A stretch of 64,000 bases of DNA from Sorangium aterium (GCF_028368935.1 NZ_JAQNDK010000003.1:1-64000), one strand, 5' to 3'; shown: positions 1 to 12,310, counted from the first letter of the stretch. Numbers and translations: made by a program. The notes: generated by a model from the letters alone, not told the origin.

Positions 1-78
1 GGCGAGTTCGAGGCGACCGGCACGGACGAAGAGGGCTGGGCACGCGACCGGAAGGTCGACATCCTGCTTGCGGACTGA
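1..78 (+). CDS. OmpA/Pal-like protein, C-terminal fragment
   Basis: The window opens inside a reading frame that encodes 25 residues and stops at 76-78. The fragment ends GWARDRKVDILLAD, which matches the end of OmpA-family peptidoglycan-binding domains, where an NRRVDI-type motif and a short hydrophobic strand close the fold. Such domains anchor outer-membrane proteins or Pal lipoproteins to peptidoglycan. A TolQ/ExbB-type gene follows 150 bases downstream, which fits a Tol-Pal or energised envelope cluster. Only the last part is visible, so the family call rests on a short motif plus context. Confidence 0.55.
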   Translation, partial: GEFEATGTDEEGWARDRKVDILLAD

Positions 79-100
79 GCGCCGCGCCGCGCGCGGCGCT
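78..100 (+). terminator. Hairpin after the OmpA-like gene
   Basis: AGCGCCGCG (78-86) pairs perfectly with CGCGGCGCT (92-100) around a 5-base loop, starting in the stop codon. There is no T-run. It may end or attenuate transcription, or protect the 3' end of the message. Confidence 0.35.
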
Positions 101-116
101 GGGCGAACTTGAAGAG

Positions 117-157
117 GGCCACGGCCGCGCTTCCAGGCGAGAGAGGGGGCCGTGGCC
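117..157. repeat. Inverted repeat before the TolQ-like gene
   Basis: GGCCACGGCC (117-126) is the exact reverse complement of GGCCGTGGCC (148-157), with a 21-base spacer. It lies in the leader of the TolQ-like gene and could form an RNA hairpin or be a protein site. Function unknown. Confidence 0.35.
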
Positions 158-228
158 GCAAACTCCACTGAACTGGGCCGCGCGCGCGGAACCCTGACGA
201 GCCGACTCCCTGACCCGAAGAGATCGAA

Positions 229-969
229 ATGGCCTTCCTGCAAAGCGCCCCTGAGCCGGCGACGGCGGTCCCGATCAAGCTCGATCCCGTCTCCCTCGTC
301 CTTCACGCCTCCGGTCCCGTCTTCCTCGTCGTCTGGCTGCTGATCTTCGCGGCGATCCTCGTCTGGGTGATCGCCGTCCTCAAGGTCCTCCAGCTCGCGC
401 GGCTCGCCTCTCTGCAGGCGCGGTTCGAGCAGGAGTCGGCGCACGCCCACTCGCCCGATCAGCTGTTCGCGCTCGCGCAGCGGCACGCGGACGCGCCCGG
501 CGCCCGCGTCGTGATGGAGCTCAGCCGCCGCGTCGGGACGAGCCGGCTCCTCGACTCGATCGCGAAGCGGGCGATCGTGACCGAGACGCAGCGGGCGAGC
601 GCGCTCATGCCGACGCTCTCGTCGATCGCGGCGGCGTCGCCGTTCATCGGCCTGTTCGGCACGGTCTACGGGATCATGGATGCGTTCCTCCGCATCGGTC
701 AGCAGAAGAGCGCGTCGCTGCCCGTGGTCGCCCCCGCCATCGGCGAGGCGCTCATCGCGACCGCGATCGGGCTGTTCGCCGCGATCCCGGCGGTCATCGC
801 GTACAACGGGATCAACAAGCGCGTCGACGACCTGCTCGCCGCGCTCGAGGCCGCGAGCGAGGGCTGGGTGGAGATCGCGTCGCTCTCCGCGCGGGGGATG
901 CAGGAGTCCATCCCGCTGGCGCTCCAGCGGTCGAGCGACCGGCCCACGCCGGTGATGCCGAAGGGCTGA
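229..969 (+). CDS. MotA/TolQ/ExbB-family proton channel protein
   Basis: This 246-residue inner-membrane protein has the TolQ/ExbB layout: one membrane helix near residues 22-45, a cytoplasmic stretch, then two helices near 128-155 and 165-190. The hallmark [14 protein letters not shown] segment at about residues 134-147 is closer to TolQ than to ExbB. TolQ/ExbB proteins form a pentameric proton channel with TolR/ExbD that powers envelope constriction or TonB-type import. The OmpA-like gene upstream supports a Tol-Pal role. No TolR/ExbD gene follows; instead the gene converges on a kinase whose end lies 13 bases away. The start has a weak AGAGA ribosome site. Confidence 0.9.
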   Translation: MAFLQSAPEPATAVPIKLDPVSLVLHASGPVFLVVWLLIFAAILVWVIAVLKVLQLARLASLQARFEQESAHAHSPDQLFALAQRHADAPGARVVMELSRRVGTSRLLDSIAKRAIVTETQRASALMPTLSSIAAASPFIGLFGTVYGIMDAFLRIGQQKSASLPVVAPAIGEALIATAIGLFAAIPAVIAYNGINKRVDDLLAALEAASEGWVEIASLSARGMQESIPLALQRSSDRPTPVMPKG

Positions 970-982
970 GGGGCGGGGCCGG

Positions 983-4747
<3,765 letters not shown>

Positions 4748-5235
4748 GCAGCGAAGCGGCGCGCGGGCGCCCTGGCTGGGAGGCGCCGGGCGCGGTGAAT
4801 CGGGTGACCGGTGATGAACAAGGTCCGCGCTCGGTTCCCCCGATCCATGGAAGGACGACGGGTTGACCCGCATGGTAGCGTCCCGCCCGCGTCTCCGGGG
4901 AGACAACCAGGGTGGAAAGACGAATCTTTCTGGGTGGCTCGGGGATCCCCGCCGGGAGCGAGCCCGCCCGCGCGCCGCACATCCGCGATAGCGGCGCCGC
5001 CCGACCCCGGCCCTGACGTCTCGTGCAAGGCACCCTCCCACGGCGCCCGACACCCGGCGGCTGCTGCGCCAGCAACAACAAAGCTGTTGCCGAAGCATAG
5101 GCCGTCTGTTAAAACGGATGCCGCGTCTGTGATGAGAGACGCCGGGCGTCCGACCCCGGCCGCTGGCCGTTGGCCACTGGGCCGAGAGGCGGTGGGGTCG
5201 TCGTGTGCGCGCGCCTGAAACCTTGAGGGCTTGTA
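4748..5235. other. Divergent intergenic region, kinase / flavoprotein operon
   Basis: This 488-base stretch separates the kinase start (minus) from the flavoprotein operon (plus). I see no convincing gene. Its distal third holds three short inverted repeats (5072-5142) and is less GC-rich than its surroundings, so it probably carries the operon promoter and operators. I could not assign a -35/-10 or sigma-54 site with confidence. Confidence 0.6.
5072..5142. promoter_or_regulatory. Cluster of inverted repeats upstream of the flavoprotein operon
   Basis: Three palindromic elements lie side by side: GCAACA (5072-5077) with TGTTGC (5085-5090), CCGT (5102-5105) with ACGG (5114-5117), and GCGTCT (5123-5128) with AGACGC (5137-5142). 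They end about 95 bases before the operon start. They could be operators or a structured leader. I could not match them to a known riboswitch. Confidence 0.35.
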
Positions 5236-6969
5236 ATGGACATTCGCGTGACAGAGGCGGACGTCGTCGTCGTGGGCGGCGGCAGCGCAGGCTCCACTGC
5301 AGCGGTGGAGGCGCAACAGCGGTTGCCCCGGGGGAGGGTGGTCCTCCTCGAGAAGGCGCATATCAAGCGGAGCGGCGCCATCGCGATAGGCATGGATGGT
5401 CTCAACAACGCCATCATACCAGGGCACGCGACGCCGGAGCAGTACGTGAAGGAGATCACGGTGGCCAACGATGGCATCGTGAACCAGCGCGCCGTCTATG
5501 AATACGCGCGGAACAGCTTCGCGATGATCCAGGAGCTCGACTCCTGGGGCGTGAAGTTCCAGAAGACACGATCGGGCGATTTCGACGTCAAGAAGGTCCA
5601 CCACAACGGGAGCTACGTGCTCCCGATGCCCGAGGGCTACGACCTCAAGAAGATCCTGACGCGCATGGTCAAGCGCGCCGGCGTGAAGGTCGTCAACCGC
5701 GTGATGGCGACGCGGATCCTCGTGACCGACGGGCACGTCGCCGGGGTGATCGGCTTCGACACCCGGGAAGGGCATATCGAGATCATCAAGGCGAGGGCGG
5801 TCATCCTGTGCTGCGGCGCCTCGGGGCGGCTCGGGCTGCCGGCGTCTGGCTACCTCCACGGGACGTACGAGAACCCGTCGAACGCGGGAGACGGCTACTC
5901 GATGGCGTACCACGCGGGCGCCGAGCTCTCGGGCATCGAGTGCTTCCAGGTGAACCCGCTCATCAAGGACTACAACGGTCCGGCGTGCGCGTACGTGACA
6001 GGCCCGCTCGGCGGGCACACGGTCAACGCGAAGGGGCACCGCTTCATCGAGAGCGATTACTGGAGCGGGCAGATGATGCTCGAGTTCTACCGGGAGCTCC
6101 ACTCCGCGAACGGCCCCGTGTACCTGAAGCTCACCCACCTCGCCCCGGAGACGATCACCGAGGTCGAGCGGGTCCTGCACCAGACGGAGCGCCCGAGCCG
6201 CGGGCGCTTCCACGAGGGCAGGGGGCACAGCTACGCGAGCGATCTCGTCGAGATGCACATCTCCGAGATCGGCCTGTGCAGCGGGCACAGCGCGTCGGGC
6301 GTCTGGGTCAACGAGAAGGGCGAGACCACGGTGCCCGGGCTCTACGCCGCCGGCGACATGGCGTGCGTGCCGCACAACTACCTGCTCGGCGCGCTCACCT
6401 ACGGGAAGATCTGCGCCCAGAGCGCGCTCGATTACCTCGAGCGCGCGCCCGCGGTCGAGCCGCTCGCCGCCGCGGTCGACGCCGAGCGAGAGCGCATCCT
6501 CGCCCCGCTCTCTCGACGAAGCGGCGTGCCGCCGCACCAGTACGAATACAAGGTGCGGCGCCTGGTGAACGATTATCTCCAGCCGCCCAAGACGGGGAAC
6601 AAGATGACGCTCGGGCTCGAGTACTTCCTGCGGGCGAAGGAGGAGCTCGAGGAGGTCACCGCGGAGAGCCCCCACGAGCTCATGCGGGTGATGGAGTGCC
6701 ATTTCATCCGCGACTGCGCGGAGATGGCGGCGCGCGCGTCGCTGTACCGCACCGAGAGCCGGTGGGGCCTCTACCACTACCGGCTCGATTACCCCGAGAT
6801 GGACGACCAGCGCTGGTTCACGCACGTGAACCTGAAGAAGGACGAGCGCGGCGAGATGGTCGCCTTCAAGAGGCCGGTGGAACCTTATCTCTTCCCGATC
6901 GACGACGGCGAGCGCACGGCCTACCACCGGCTGCGCATCCCGGCCGAGGAGCCGCGCGCGTCGGTCTGA
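5236..6969 (+). CDS. FAD-dependent oxidoreductase, fumarate reductase/APS reductase (AprA)-like
   Basis: A 577-residue flavoprotein of the FAD_binding_2 superfamily. Residues about 8-25 hold the dinucleotide motif VVVGGGSAGSTAA; a second FAD contact, PGLYAAGDMA, lies near 370. A following 4Fe-4S protein, as in AprAB, points to the adenylylsulfate-reductase-like branch rather than fumarate reductase, and no cytochrome b subunit is present. It should move two electrons between FAD and the ferredoxin encoded next. The substrate is not evident; the linked NitT/TauT-type importer suggests a sulfur or other small anionic compound. A GAGGG ribosome site (5225-5229) sits 6 bases before ATG. It is the first gene of a six-gene operon. 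Confidence 0.85.
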   Translation: MDIRVTEADVVVVGGGSAGSTAAVEAQQRLPRGRVVLLEKAHIKRSGAIAIGMDGLNNAIIPGHATPEQYVKEITVANDGIVNQRAVYEYARNSFAMIQELDSWGVKFQKTRSGDFDVKKVHHNGSYVLPMPEGYDLKKILTRMVKRAGVKVVNRVMATRILVTDGHVAGVIGFDTREGHIEIIKARAVILCCGASGRLGLPASGYLHGTYENPSNAGDGYSMAYHAGAELSGIECFQVNPLIKDYNGPACAYVTGPLGGHTVNAKGHRFIESDYWSGQMMLEFYRELHSANGPVYLKLTHLAPETITEVERVLHQTERPSRGRFHEGRGHSYASDLVEMHISEIGLCSGHSASGVWVNEKGETTVPGLYAAGDMACVPHNYLLGALTYGKICAQSALDYLERAPAVEPLAAAVDAERERILAPLSRRSGVPPHQYEYKVRRLVNDYLQPPKTGNKMTLGLEYFLRAKEELEEVTAESPHELMRVMECHFIRDCAEMAARASLYRTESRWGLYHYRLDYPEMDDQRWFTHVNLKKDERGEMVAFKRPVEPYLFPIDDGERTAYHRLRIPAEEPRASV

Positions 6970-7009
6970 CGAGCGCCCGAGAACGCGAGAACACGAGGTC
7001 AATCAAGCG

Positions 7010-7294
7010 ATGGGTCACCTGCTCAACCGCGAATCCGTCAAGGCGCAGAGCGCCAGGTCCGTGGGCCACGCCGAGGCCGCCGTGCGGCTCGATCTGCCTG
7101 TCGTCATCGACGAGGCGTCGTGCATCAAGGGCTGCCGCATCTGCATCGACTCGTGCCCGGTCGATTGCCTCGCCATCGATCCCGAGACGAAGAAGGCCCG
7201 CATGGCCTACGACGAGTGCTGGTATTGCCTCGCGTGCGAGATCGATTGCCCCAAAGAGGCCATCACCGTGAAGATCCCCTTTCTCATCCGATAA
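7010..7294 (+). CDS. 2[4Fe-4S] ferredoxin, AprB-like partner
   Basis: A 94-residue iron-sulfur protein with two cluster motifs: CIKGCRICIDSCP (first spacing C-x3-C-x2-C-x3-CP, slightly unusual) and CWYCLACEIDCP (canonical C-x2-C-x2-C-x3-CP). About 30 residues precede the first cysteine. Small dicluster proteins of this type are the electron-transfer beta subunit of APS-reductase-like flavoproteins. It follows the flavoprotein by 40 bases and precedes the HEAT-repeat gene by 21, so one transcript is likely. It is probably cytoplasmic, as no signal peptide is seen. Confidence 0.9.
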   Translation: MGHLLNRESVKAQSARSVGHAEAAVRLDLPVVIDEASCIKGCRICIDSCPVDCLAIDPETKKARMAYDECWYCLACEIDCPKEAITVKIPFLIR

Positions 7295-7315
7295 CGACCC
7301 CACGGCAGAGACGAC

Positions 7316-8290
7316 ATGACACAGCCTTCGCTCGCGCGGGATCTCGAGGGCATCCTCGGGGATCCCGACCCCGGCGCGCGCCAGCTGGCGCTGACGCAGA
7401 TAGAGGATCTCTCGGATCCGGAGATCATCCACCCCCTCATCGCGGCCGTCCGCGACGAGGATCCGACGGTGCGGGCGCTCGCGCTCGGGCACCTCGAGGA
7501 TCTCGGCGACGCCCGCTCGGTGCCCGCCGTCGTCGGGGCGCTCGACGACGAGGACGCCCGCGTGCGGGAGGCGGCCGCTACGGCGCTCCGGGAGATCCGC
7601 GGGGCGGACGCCGCCACGCACCTCATCGAGGCGCTGGGGCACACGAGCCCGTTCGTCCGCACCTCGGTGATCGTTGCGCTCCGGGAGATCCGCGACCCGC
7701 GGGCGCTCGCGCCCCTCGAAGGGGCGCTCGGCGACCCGGATCCCGAGGTGCGGCGCGAGGCGGTCCTCTCCCTGGCCTACCTGCGGCGGCCCGAGTCGGC
7801 GCCGGCGCTCCGCCCGAGCCTGCGCGATCCCGACGCGCGGGTGCGGCAGGTCGCGATCGGCGCGCTCGAGTCACTCGACGCGCCGGGGCTCGTCCAGGAC
7901 CTCGTGGGGCTGCTCTCCGATCCGGACTGGCGGGTCCGGGTCGAGGCCGCCATCGTGCTCGGCCGCTCGGCGCACGGCCTCGCGGCGCCGCACCTCCGGA
8001 GCGCCCTCGACGACGGCGCCTGGCAGGTCCGGAAGGAGGCGGCGCTCGCGCTCGGGCGGCTCCGGGCCGCCTCGGCCACGGAGGATCTGGTCGGGCTGCT
8101 CGGGAGCGACCTCGCGGATCTGCGCAAGGCGGCCGCGCAGGCGCTCGGCGAGATCGAGGCGGCGGCCGCGGAGGCGCCGCTCCGCCGTCTGCTCGGCGAC
8201 GCCGACGTCGAGGTGCGGAAGGCGGCCGGCCGCGCGCTCGATGCCATCCGGGCGGGGACAGGACGACATGAGACCTTTGCGAGGGATTGA
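7316..8290 (+). CDS. HEAT-repeat (PBS lyase-type) protein
   Basis: 324 residues made almost entirely of roughly ten 31-residue HEAT repeats with the recurring pattern LxDxDxxVRxxAxxALxxI, for example DPDPEVRREAV and DADVEVRKAAGRAL. Such solenoids act as protein-binding scaffolds or helpers of cofactor and iron-sulfur enzymes. No catalytic motif or signal peptide is visible. It sits between the ferredoxin gene and the ABC transporter genes, with only 4 bases to the next start, so it likely assists the flavoprotein-ferredoxin complex. That role is inferred from position. Confidence 0.85.
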   Translation: MTQPSLARDLEGILGDPDPGARQLALTQIEDLSDPEIIHPLIAAVRDEDPTVRALALGHLEDLGDARSVPAVVGALDDEDARVREAAATALREIRGADAATHLIEALGHTSPFVRTSVIVALREIRDPRALAPLEGALGDPDPEVRREAVLSLAYLRRPESAPALRPSLRDPDARVRQVAIGALESLDAPGLVQDLVGLLSDPDWRVRVEAAIVLGRSAHGLAAPHLRSALDDGAWQVRKEAALALGRLRAASATEDLVGLLGSDLADLRKAAAQALGEIEAAAAEAPLRRLLGDADVEVRKAAGRALDAIRAGTGRHETFARD

Positions 8291-8294
8291 ACCG

Positions 8295-9734
8295 ATGACC
8301 AGGGCGCTTCGCACGCTCGCCTTCCTCACGTTGCTCGCTGCGGTCCTCACCGGGCTGTCGTGCAAGCCGGAGGCGAAGCAGACGATCCGGATCGCGATCG
8401 GGACGCAGGACACGACCATCAATTGCGCCACCGGCGGGCTGCTCATCCGGGAGCTCAAGCTGCTCGAGAAGCACCTGCCGAGGGACGGCAAGTACAAGGA
8501 CGTCACGTACGAGATCGAGTGGAAGGACTTCACCTCCGGGCCGCCGCTGACGACCGAGATGGTGGCCGAGAAGCTCGATATCGGCGCGATGGCCGACTTC
8601 CCCGGCGTGCTGAACGGCGTGGCGTTCCAGAAGCAGGGGAGCCGCAGCCACTTCATCGCCACGCTCTCCGGCAGCGCGCTGGGGAGCGGCAACGGGATCG
8701 TCGTGCCGAGCGACTCCCCGGTTCAGGGCCTGAAGGACCTCAAGGGCAAGCAGATCTCCGTGCCGTTCGGGTCGTCGGCCCACGGCATGCTGCTCCGGGC
8801 GATCCGCGATCTCGGCTGGGATCCGGACAAGGACGTGACGCTCGTCTCGCAGTCGCCGGAGGTGGGCGGCTCATCGCTCAAGGCGAACAAGATCGACGCG
8901 CACGCGGATTTCGTCCCGTTCGCGGAGCTGTTCCCCTTCCGCGGCTTCGCCAGGAAGATCTACGACGGCTCCAGCGTGAAGGTGCCGACGGTGCACGGCG
9001 TGCTGGTGCGCGAGGCGTACGCGGAGAAATACCCGGAGATCGTCGTGGCCTTCCTCAAGGCGGCGCTCGAGGCCGACCGCCTGTTCGCGGAGGAGCCCGA
9101 GAAATACAGCGAGCTCATCGAGAAGGTGACCGGGGTGGACGCCGAGGTCGCCTACATGTTCCACGGCCCGCTCGGCATCCAGACGCGGGACTTCACGATC
9201 AAGCCCGAGGCCCGCCGCGCCCTCCAGGTGGCGGTGGACACGCTCACGCTGCTGAAGCGCACGGACACGACCCTCGATGTCGGCACGTTCGTGGACGACC
9301 GGTACATCCGGCGCGCGGCGGCGGAGCTCGGGCTCGACTACGAGGCGCGGCTCGCGAGCTACGCGAAGCTCCCGCTGTCCGGGAAGGACGCGCTGTCCGG
9401 GGAGCCGATCGCCGAGCCGACGCTGGCCGCGCAGATCTGGGTCGCGGGCGAGCCGAAGGTGCGCGCGTACGCGAGCCCCGGCACGGCGCTCGCCGCCCTG
9501 GGGCAGCTGAAGACCGAGGGCAAGGAGATCCGCGCGGTGTTCGTGCACGATCGCGCGAGCGGGGTGAAGCTCCTCGCCGATCGCGCGTGGTACGCGAGGC
9601 GCCCGGACGGCGGCCTGTCGGCGTTCCTGGCGAAGGAGGACGCGGAGCGGTGGGCCGCGGAGAACGGCGCGGCGGTCGTCGACTTCGCGACCCTGCAGGC
9701 CGAGCGCGCGAAGCTCACGGCGGCGGCGCCATGA
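8295..9734 (+). CDS. ABC transporter substrate-binding protein (NitT/TauT type) with NosL-like C-terminus
   Basis: 479 residues, well above the usual 320-350 of SsuA/TauA-type binding proteins. The signal peptide ends near a cysteine (LTGLSC at about 20-23), suggesting a lipoprotein although the lipobox is imperfect. Residues about 30-370 are a periplasmic binding fold, with DLKGKQISVPFGSS near 155-170 typical of NMT1/SsuA domains. The last 100 residues resemble NosL, the copper accessory protein of nitrous oxide reductase: a VHDRASG strand, then WYARRPDGGLSAF and AERWAAENGAAVVDF. The start at 8295 follows a GAGGG site 9 bases upstream. The stop overlaps the permease start (ATGA). Confidence 0.85.
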   Translation: MTRALRTLAFLTLLAAVLTGLSCKPEAKQTIRIAIGTQDTTINCATGGLLIRELKLLEKHLPRDGKYKDVTYEIEWKDFTSGPPLTTEMVAEKLDIGAMADFPGVLNGVAFQKQGSRSHFIATLSGSALGSGNGIVVPSDSPVQGLKDLKGKQISVPFGSSAHGMLLRAIRDLGWDPDKDVTLVSQSPEVGGSSLKANKIDAHADFVPFAELFPFRGFARKIYDGSSVKVPTVHGVLVREAYAEKYPEIVVAFLKAALEADRLFAEEPEKYSELIEKVTGVDAEVAYMFHGPLGIQTRDFTIKPEARRALQVAVDTLTLLKRTDTTLDVGTFVDDRYIRRAAAELGLDYEARLASYAKLPLSGKDALSGEPIAEPTLAAQIWVAGEPKVRAYASPGTALAALGQLKTEGKEIRAVFVHDRASGVKLLADRAWYARRPDGGLSAFLAKEDAERWAAENGAAVVDFATLQAERAKLTAAAP

Positions 9735-10678
9735 CGATGATCTCCGAGCGCAGCGCGGCGGCCGGGGCGGAGCTCGGCGGCGCCGCGGCTTTCGCGCCCT
9801 CCCCGGCGAGCGCGAAGGCCGCGTCCGCCCCGGCGAGCGCGGCCCGGCGGGGCGCGTCCCCCGCGCCGGGCGGCGCGCGCCGCGAGGGGCGCCCGCGCCG
9901 CGACCTCCGCCGCGCCTTCCTGCGCGCCCTGTCCGTGGCGGCGTGCGTCGGCCTCTGGCAGTGGGCGTCGACGACACGCGCGGATCTCGGCGTCGTCACG
10001 TTCCTCAACGTGCCTGCGCCGACCGACGTCCTCGCCGCGGCGCGGGAGCTCTTCGCCTCGCCGAAGCTCTGGCAGCACCTCGGGAACAGCGTGTTCCGCG
10101 TCCTCGCGGGGTTCGCGGCCGCGGGCGCCACGGGGGTCGTGCTCGGTCTCCTCATCGGCAGGTCGCGGCTCGCCGAGGACACCCTCCTGCCGCCGCTCGA
10201 GATCCTGCGCCCCATCCCGGGCGTCGCCTGGCTCCCGCTCGCGATCCTGATGTTCCCGTCGGCCGAGCTGAGCATGATCTTCATCACGTACATGGGGGCG
10301 CTGTTCCCGATCCTGATCGCGACGATCCACGGCGTGGGCGCCCTCGATCCGCGGCTCATCGCGAGCTCCCGCAGCCTGGGCGCGCGCCCGCTCCGCCTGT
10401 TCCTCGAGGTGGTCCTGCCGGGCGCGCTGCCGAGCATCGTCACGGGGATGAGCATCGGCATGGGGACGTCCTGGTTCTGCCTCGTGACCGCCGAGATGAT
10501 CGGGGGTCAGTACGGCATCGGCTACTTCACCTGGGAGTCGTACAACTTGCAGCGTTATCCGGACATCGTCCTCGGCATGCTGCTCATCGGCCTGCTCGGC
10601 ATGCTCAGCAGCGCGCTCGTCCTGCGGGTCGGCGCGTGGCTCACCCCGTGGCAGCAGCCCCAGGAGAAGGGCCGATGA
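9731..10678 (+). CDS. ABC transporter permease (NitT/TauT/SsuC family)
   Basis: A 315-residue integral membrane protein. The first 60 residues are an Ala/Arg-rich cytoplasmic extension unusual for the family. About six membrane helices follow, with the permease signature near residues 210-240 (LIASSRSLGARPLRLF then VVLPGALPSIVTG), which contacts the ATPase. It forms the inner-membrane channel for the substrate delivered by the preceding binding protein. Its ATG overlaps the upstream stop, and its own stop overlaps the ATPase start, so the genes are translationally coupled. Confidence 0.92.
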   Translation: MTMISERSAAAGAELGGAAAFAPSPASAKAASAPASAARRGASPAPGGARREGRPRRDLRRAFLRALSVAACVGLWQWASTTRADLGVVTFLNVPAPTDVLAAARELFASPKLWQHLGNSVFRVLAGFAAAGATGVVLGLLIGRSRLAEDTLLPPLEILRPIPGVAWLPLAILMFPSAELSMIFITYMGALFPILIATIHGVGALDPRLIASSRSLGARPLRLFLEVVLPGALPSIVTGMSIGMGTSWFCLVTAEMIGGQYGIGYFTWESYNLQRYPDIVLGMLLIGLLGMLSSALVLRVGAWLTPWQQPQEKGR

Positions 10679-11523
10679 CGCTCGACGCGAACCGCGCGGC
10701 GGCGCGCCGGGAGAGCCCGGGGGGCGCCGTGGAGATCCGCGGCCTGTCCGTGGCCCTCGGGGCGGGCGCCCGCCGCGTCGAGGCGGTGCGGGATCTCGAC
10801 CTCCGCGTCGAGGGCGGCGAGCTCGTGAGCCTCCTCGGCCCGTCCGGGTGCGGGAAGTCGACGATCCTGAACGCCGTCGCCGGGTACGTGGCGCCGGAGC
10901 GCGGCAGCATCGTCGTCGGCGGCGAGCGGGTCGACGGGCCGGGGCCGGCGCGCGGCATGGTCTTCCAGCAGAGCTCCCTGCTTCCCTGGAAGACGGTGCT
11001 GAACAACGTGGGCTTCGGCCTCAAGGTGCGCGGCGTCCCCGAGCGCGAGCGCAGGGAGGCGTCCCGGCGCCTGCTCTCGCTGGTCGGGCTGTCGGGGTTC
11101 GAGGACGCCTACCCGGCGCAGCTCTCCGGCGGCATGCAGCAGCGCGTGGAGATCGCGCGCGTGCTGATCACGGAGCCGCGCGTCGTGCTGATGGACGAGC
11201 CGTTCAGCGCGCTGGACGCCCAGACCAGGCTCTCGATGCAGGAGCTGCTGCTCGACGTCTTCCGCCAGGTCCGCACGACGGTGCTGTTCGTCACGCACGA
11301 CATCGACGAGGCCATCTTCCTGTCCGACCGCATCGCCCTGATGACCCGCCGCCCCTGCCGCGTCGGCGCGGAGATCGCGGTGCCGTTCGGGAGGCCGAGG
11401 ACCGCGGCGATCGTGGGCTCCGGCGAGTTCGCGGCGATCAAGCGGCGGTGCCTCGAGGCCCTCCGCGACGAGCGCGCCGCCGCCGCGCACCGCCACGACC
11501 TGGAGGCCCAGACCGGCGCGTGA
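10675..11523 (+). CDS. ABC transporter ATP-binding protein (NitT/TauT/SsuB family)
   Basis: A 282-residue ABC ATPase with Walker A GPSGCGKST (about 57-65), Q-loop FQQSSLLPWKTV, signature LSGGMQQR, Walker B VVLMDEPF and the H-loop histidine in VTHDIDEA. The PWKTV sequence after the Q-loop is typical of SsuB/TauB/NrtD-type ATPases that import sulfonates, taurine, nitrate or similar small anions. It closes the operon begun by the flavoprotein and overlaps the permease by four bases. Confidence 0.93.
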   Translation: MTLDANRAAARRESPGGAVEIRGLSVALGAGARRVEAVRDLDLRVEGGELVSLLGPSGCGKSTILNAVAGYVAPERGSIVVGGERVDGPGPARGMVFQQSSLLPWKTVLNNVGFGLKVRGVPERERREASRRLLSLVGLSGFEDAYPAQLSGGMQQRVEIARVLITEPRVVLMDEPFSALDAQTRLSMQELLLDVFRQVRTTVLFVTHDIDEAIFLSDRIALMTRRPCRVGAEIAVPFGRPRTAAIVGSGEFAAIKRRCLEALRDERAAAAHRHDLEAQTGA

Positions 11524-11652
11524 GGCGCGGGCCGGCGCCCCGCCCCGGGCCGCGGTGGCGCGGCGTTCCGGGTCCGGCGGCTCCGGCCCTCTCTTGCGCG
11601 CTTGATGTCCCGGGCGTTCCTCCTTACTACCGAGCCGAGAGGAGTGATCCCG

Positions 11653-12078
11653 ATGTTCAAGAGATTCCTGCGGGTTACCGACGTGCCGTTCTCGGCCTCG
11701 GTCGGGCTGCTCGCGCTTCGCGTCGTTATTGGCGTCGCGTTCATGTTTCACGGCTGGGGGAAGATCCAGCACCCCTTCGGCTGGATGCCGGCCGGCGCGC
11801 CCGTTCCAGGGTTCTTGCAGGCGCTGGCCGCGCTCTCGGAGTTCGGGGGCGGCCTTGCCTGGATCGTTGGCCTCCTGACGCCGCTCGCGTCGCTGGGCAT
11901 CGCCGCCACCATGGCCGTCGCGGTCGCGATGCACGTGTCGCAGGGCGATCCATTTGTCTCGATGGGCGGACACTCCTACGAGGCGGCGGCGGTCTACCTC
12001 GGCATCTCCCTCGCGCTCCTCCTCGTCGGGCCAGGGAGGCTCTCCGCCGACGCGGCGATCTTCGGGACGAAGCGCTGA
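11653..12078 (+). CDS. DoxX family membrane protein
   Basis: A 141-residue protein with four predicted membrane helices and DoxX-family features: a first helix with LRVVIGVAFMFHGWGKI and a second segment with LAALSEFGGGLAWIVGLL. DoxX proteins are quinone or thiol-redox linked membrane subunits; the exact role of this one is unknown. The start at 11653 is chosen because GAGGAGTG lies just upstream. It lies 129 bases after the ABC operon and is followed by a terminator-like hairpin, so it is probably its own unit. Confidence 0.9.
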   Translation: MFKRFLRVTDVPFSASVGLLALRVVIGVAFMFHGWGKIQHPFGWMPAGAPVPGFLQALAALSEFGGGLAWIVGLLTPLASLGIAATMAVAVAMHVSQGDPFVSMGGHSYEAAAVYLGISLALLLVGPGRLSADAAIFGTKR

Positions 12079-12089
12079 GCTCTCGCGCG

Positions 12090-12116
12090 CGCCCTCGCCC
12101 GATCTGCGCGAGGGCG
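12090..12116 (+). terminator. Terminator-like hairpin after doxX
   Basis: CGCCCTCGC (12090-12098) pairs perfectly with GCGAGGGCG (12108-12116) around a 9-base loop, 11 bases after the DoxX stop. No T-run follows, which is usual in such GC-rich genomes. Confidence 0.5.
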
Positions 12117-12279
12117 TCGCCGCTCGATCTCGCGCGGCCGATCTGAGCCGCGCCGCCCTGCTGCGTCCTGCCTGGCGGATGAGGCCGGCGCGCGCTGGAG
12201 CGCCCGGATCCATCTGGGTTGGACAGCGTGTGCGCCGGCCAATGTGCGCGTTTGAATTGCGCATGTGAAGCCGCGCCGT

Positions 12280-12302
12280 CCCGACACTATGCTCCTGTCG
12301 GG
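12280..12302 (+). promoter_or_regulatory. Hairpin overlapping the ribosome site of the histidine kinase
   Basis: CCCGACA (12280-12286) is complementary to TGTCGGG (12296-12302). The 3' arm includes the first bases of the GGGAGGAC ribosome site (12300-12307) that serves the ATG at 12311. If in the transcript, it would partly hide the ribosome site. This is an inference from sequence only. Confidence 0.35.
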
Positions 12303-12310
12303 AGGACCCG

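Noticed and set aside
5100-5235. Possible SAM riboswitch before the flavoprotein operon
   Set aside because: Short hairpins exist, but no conserved core of any SAM riboswitch class was recognisable.
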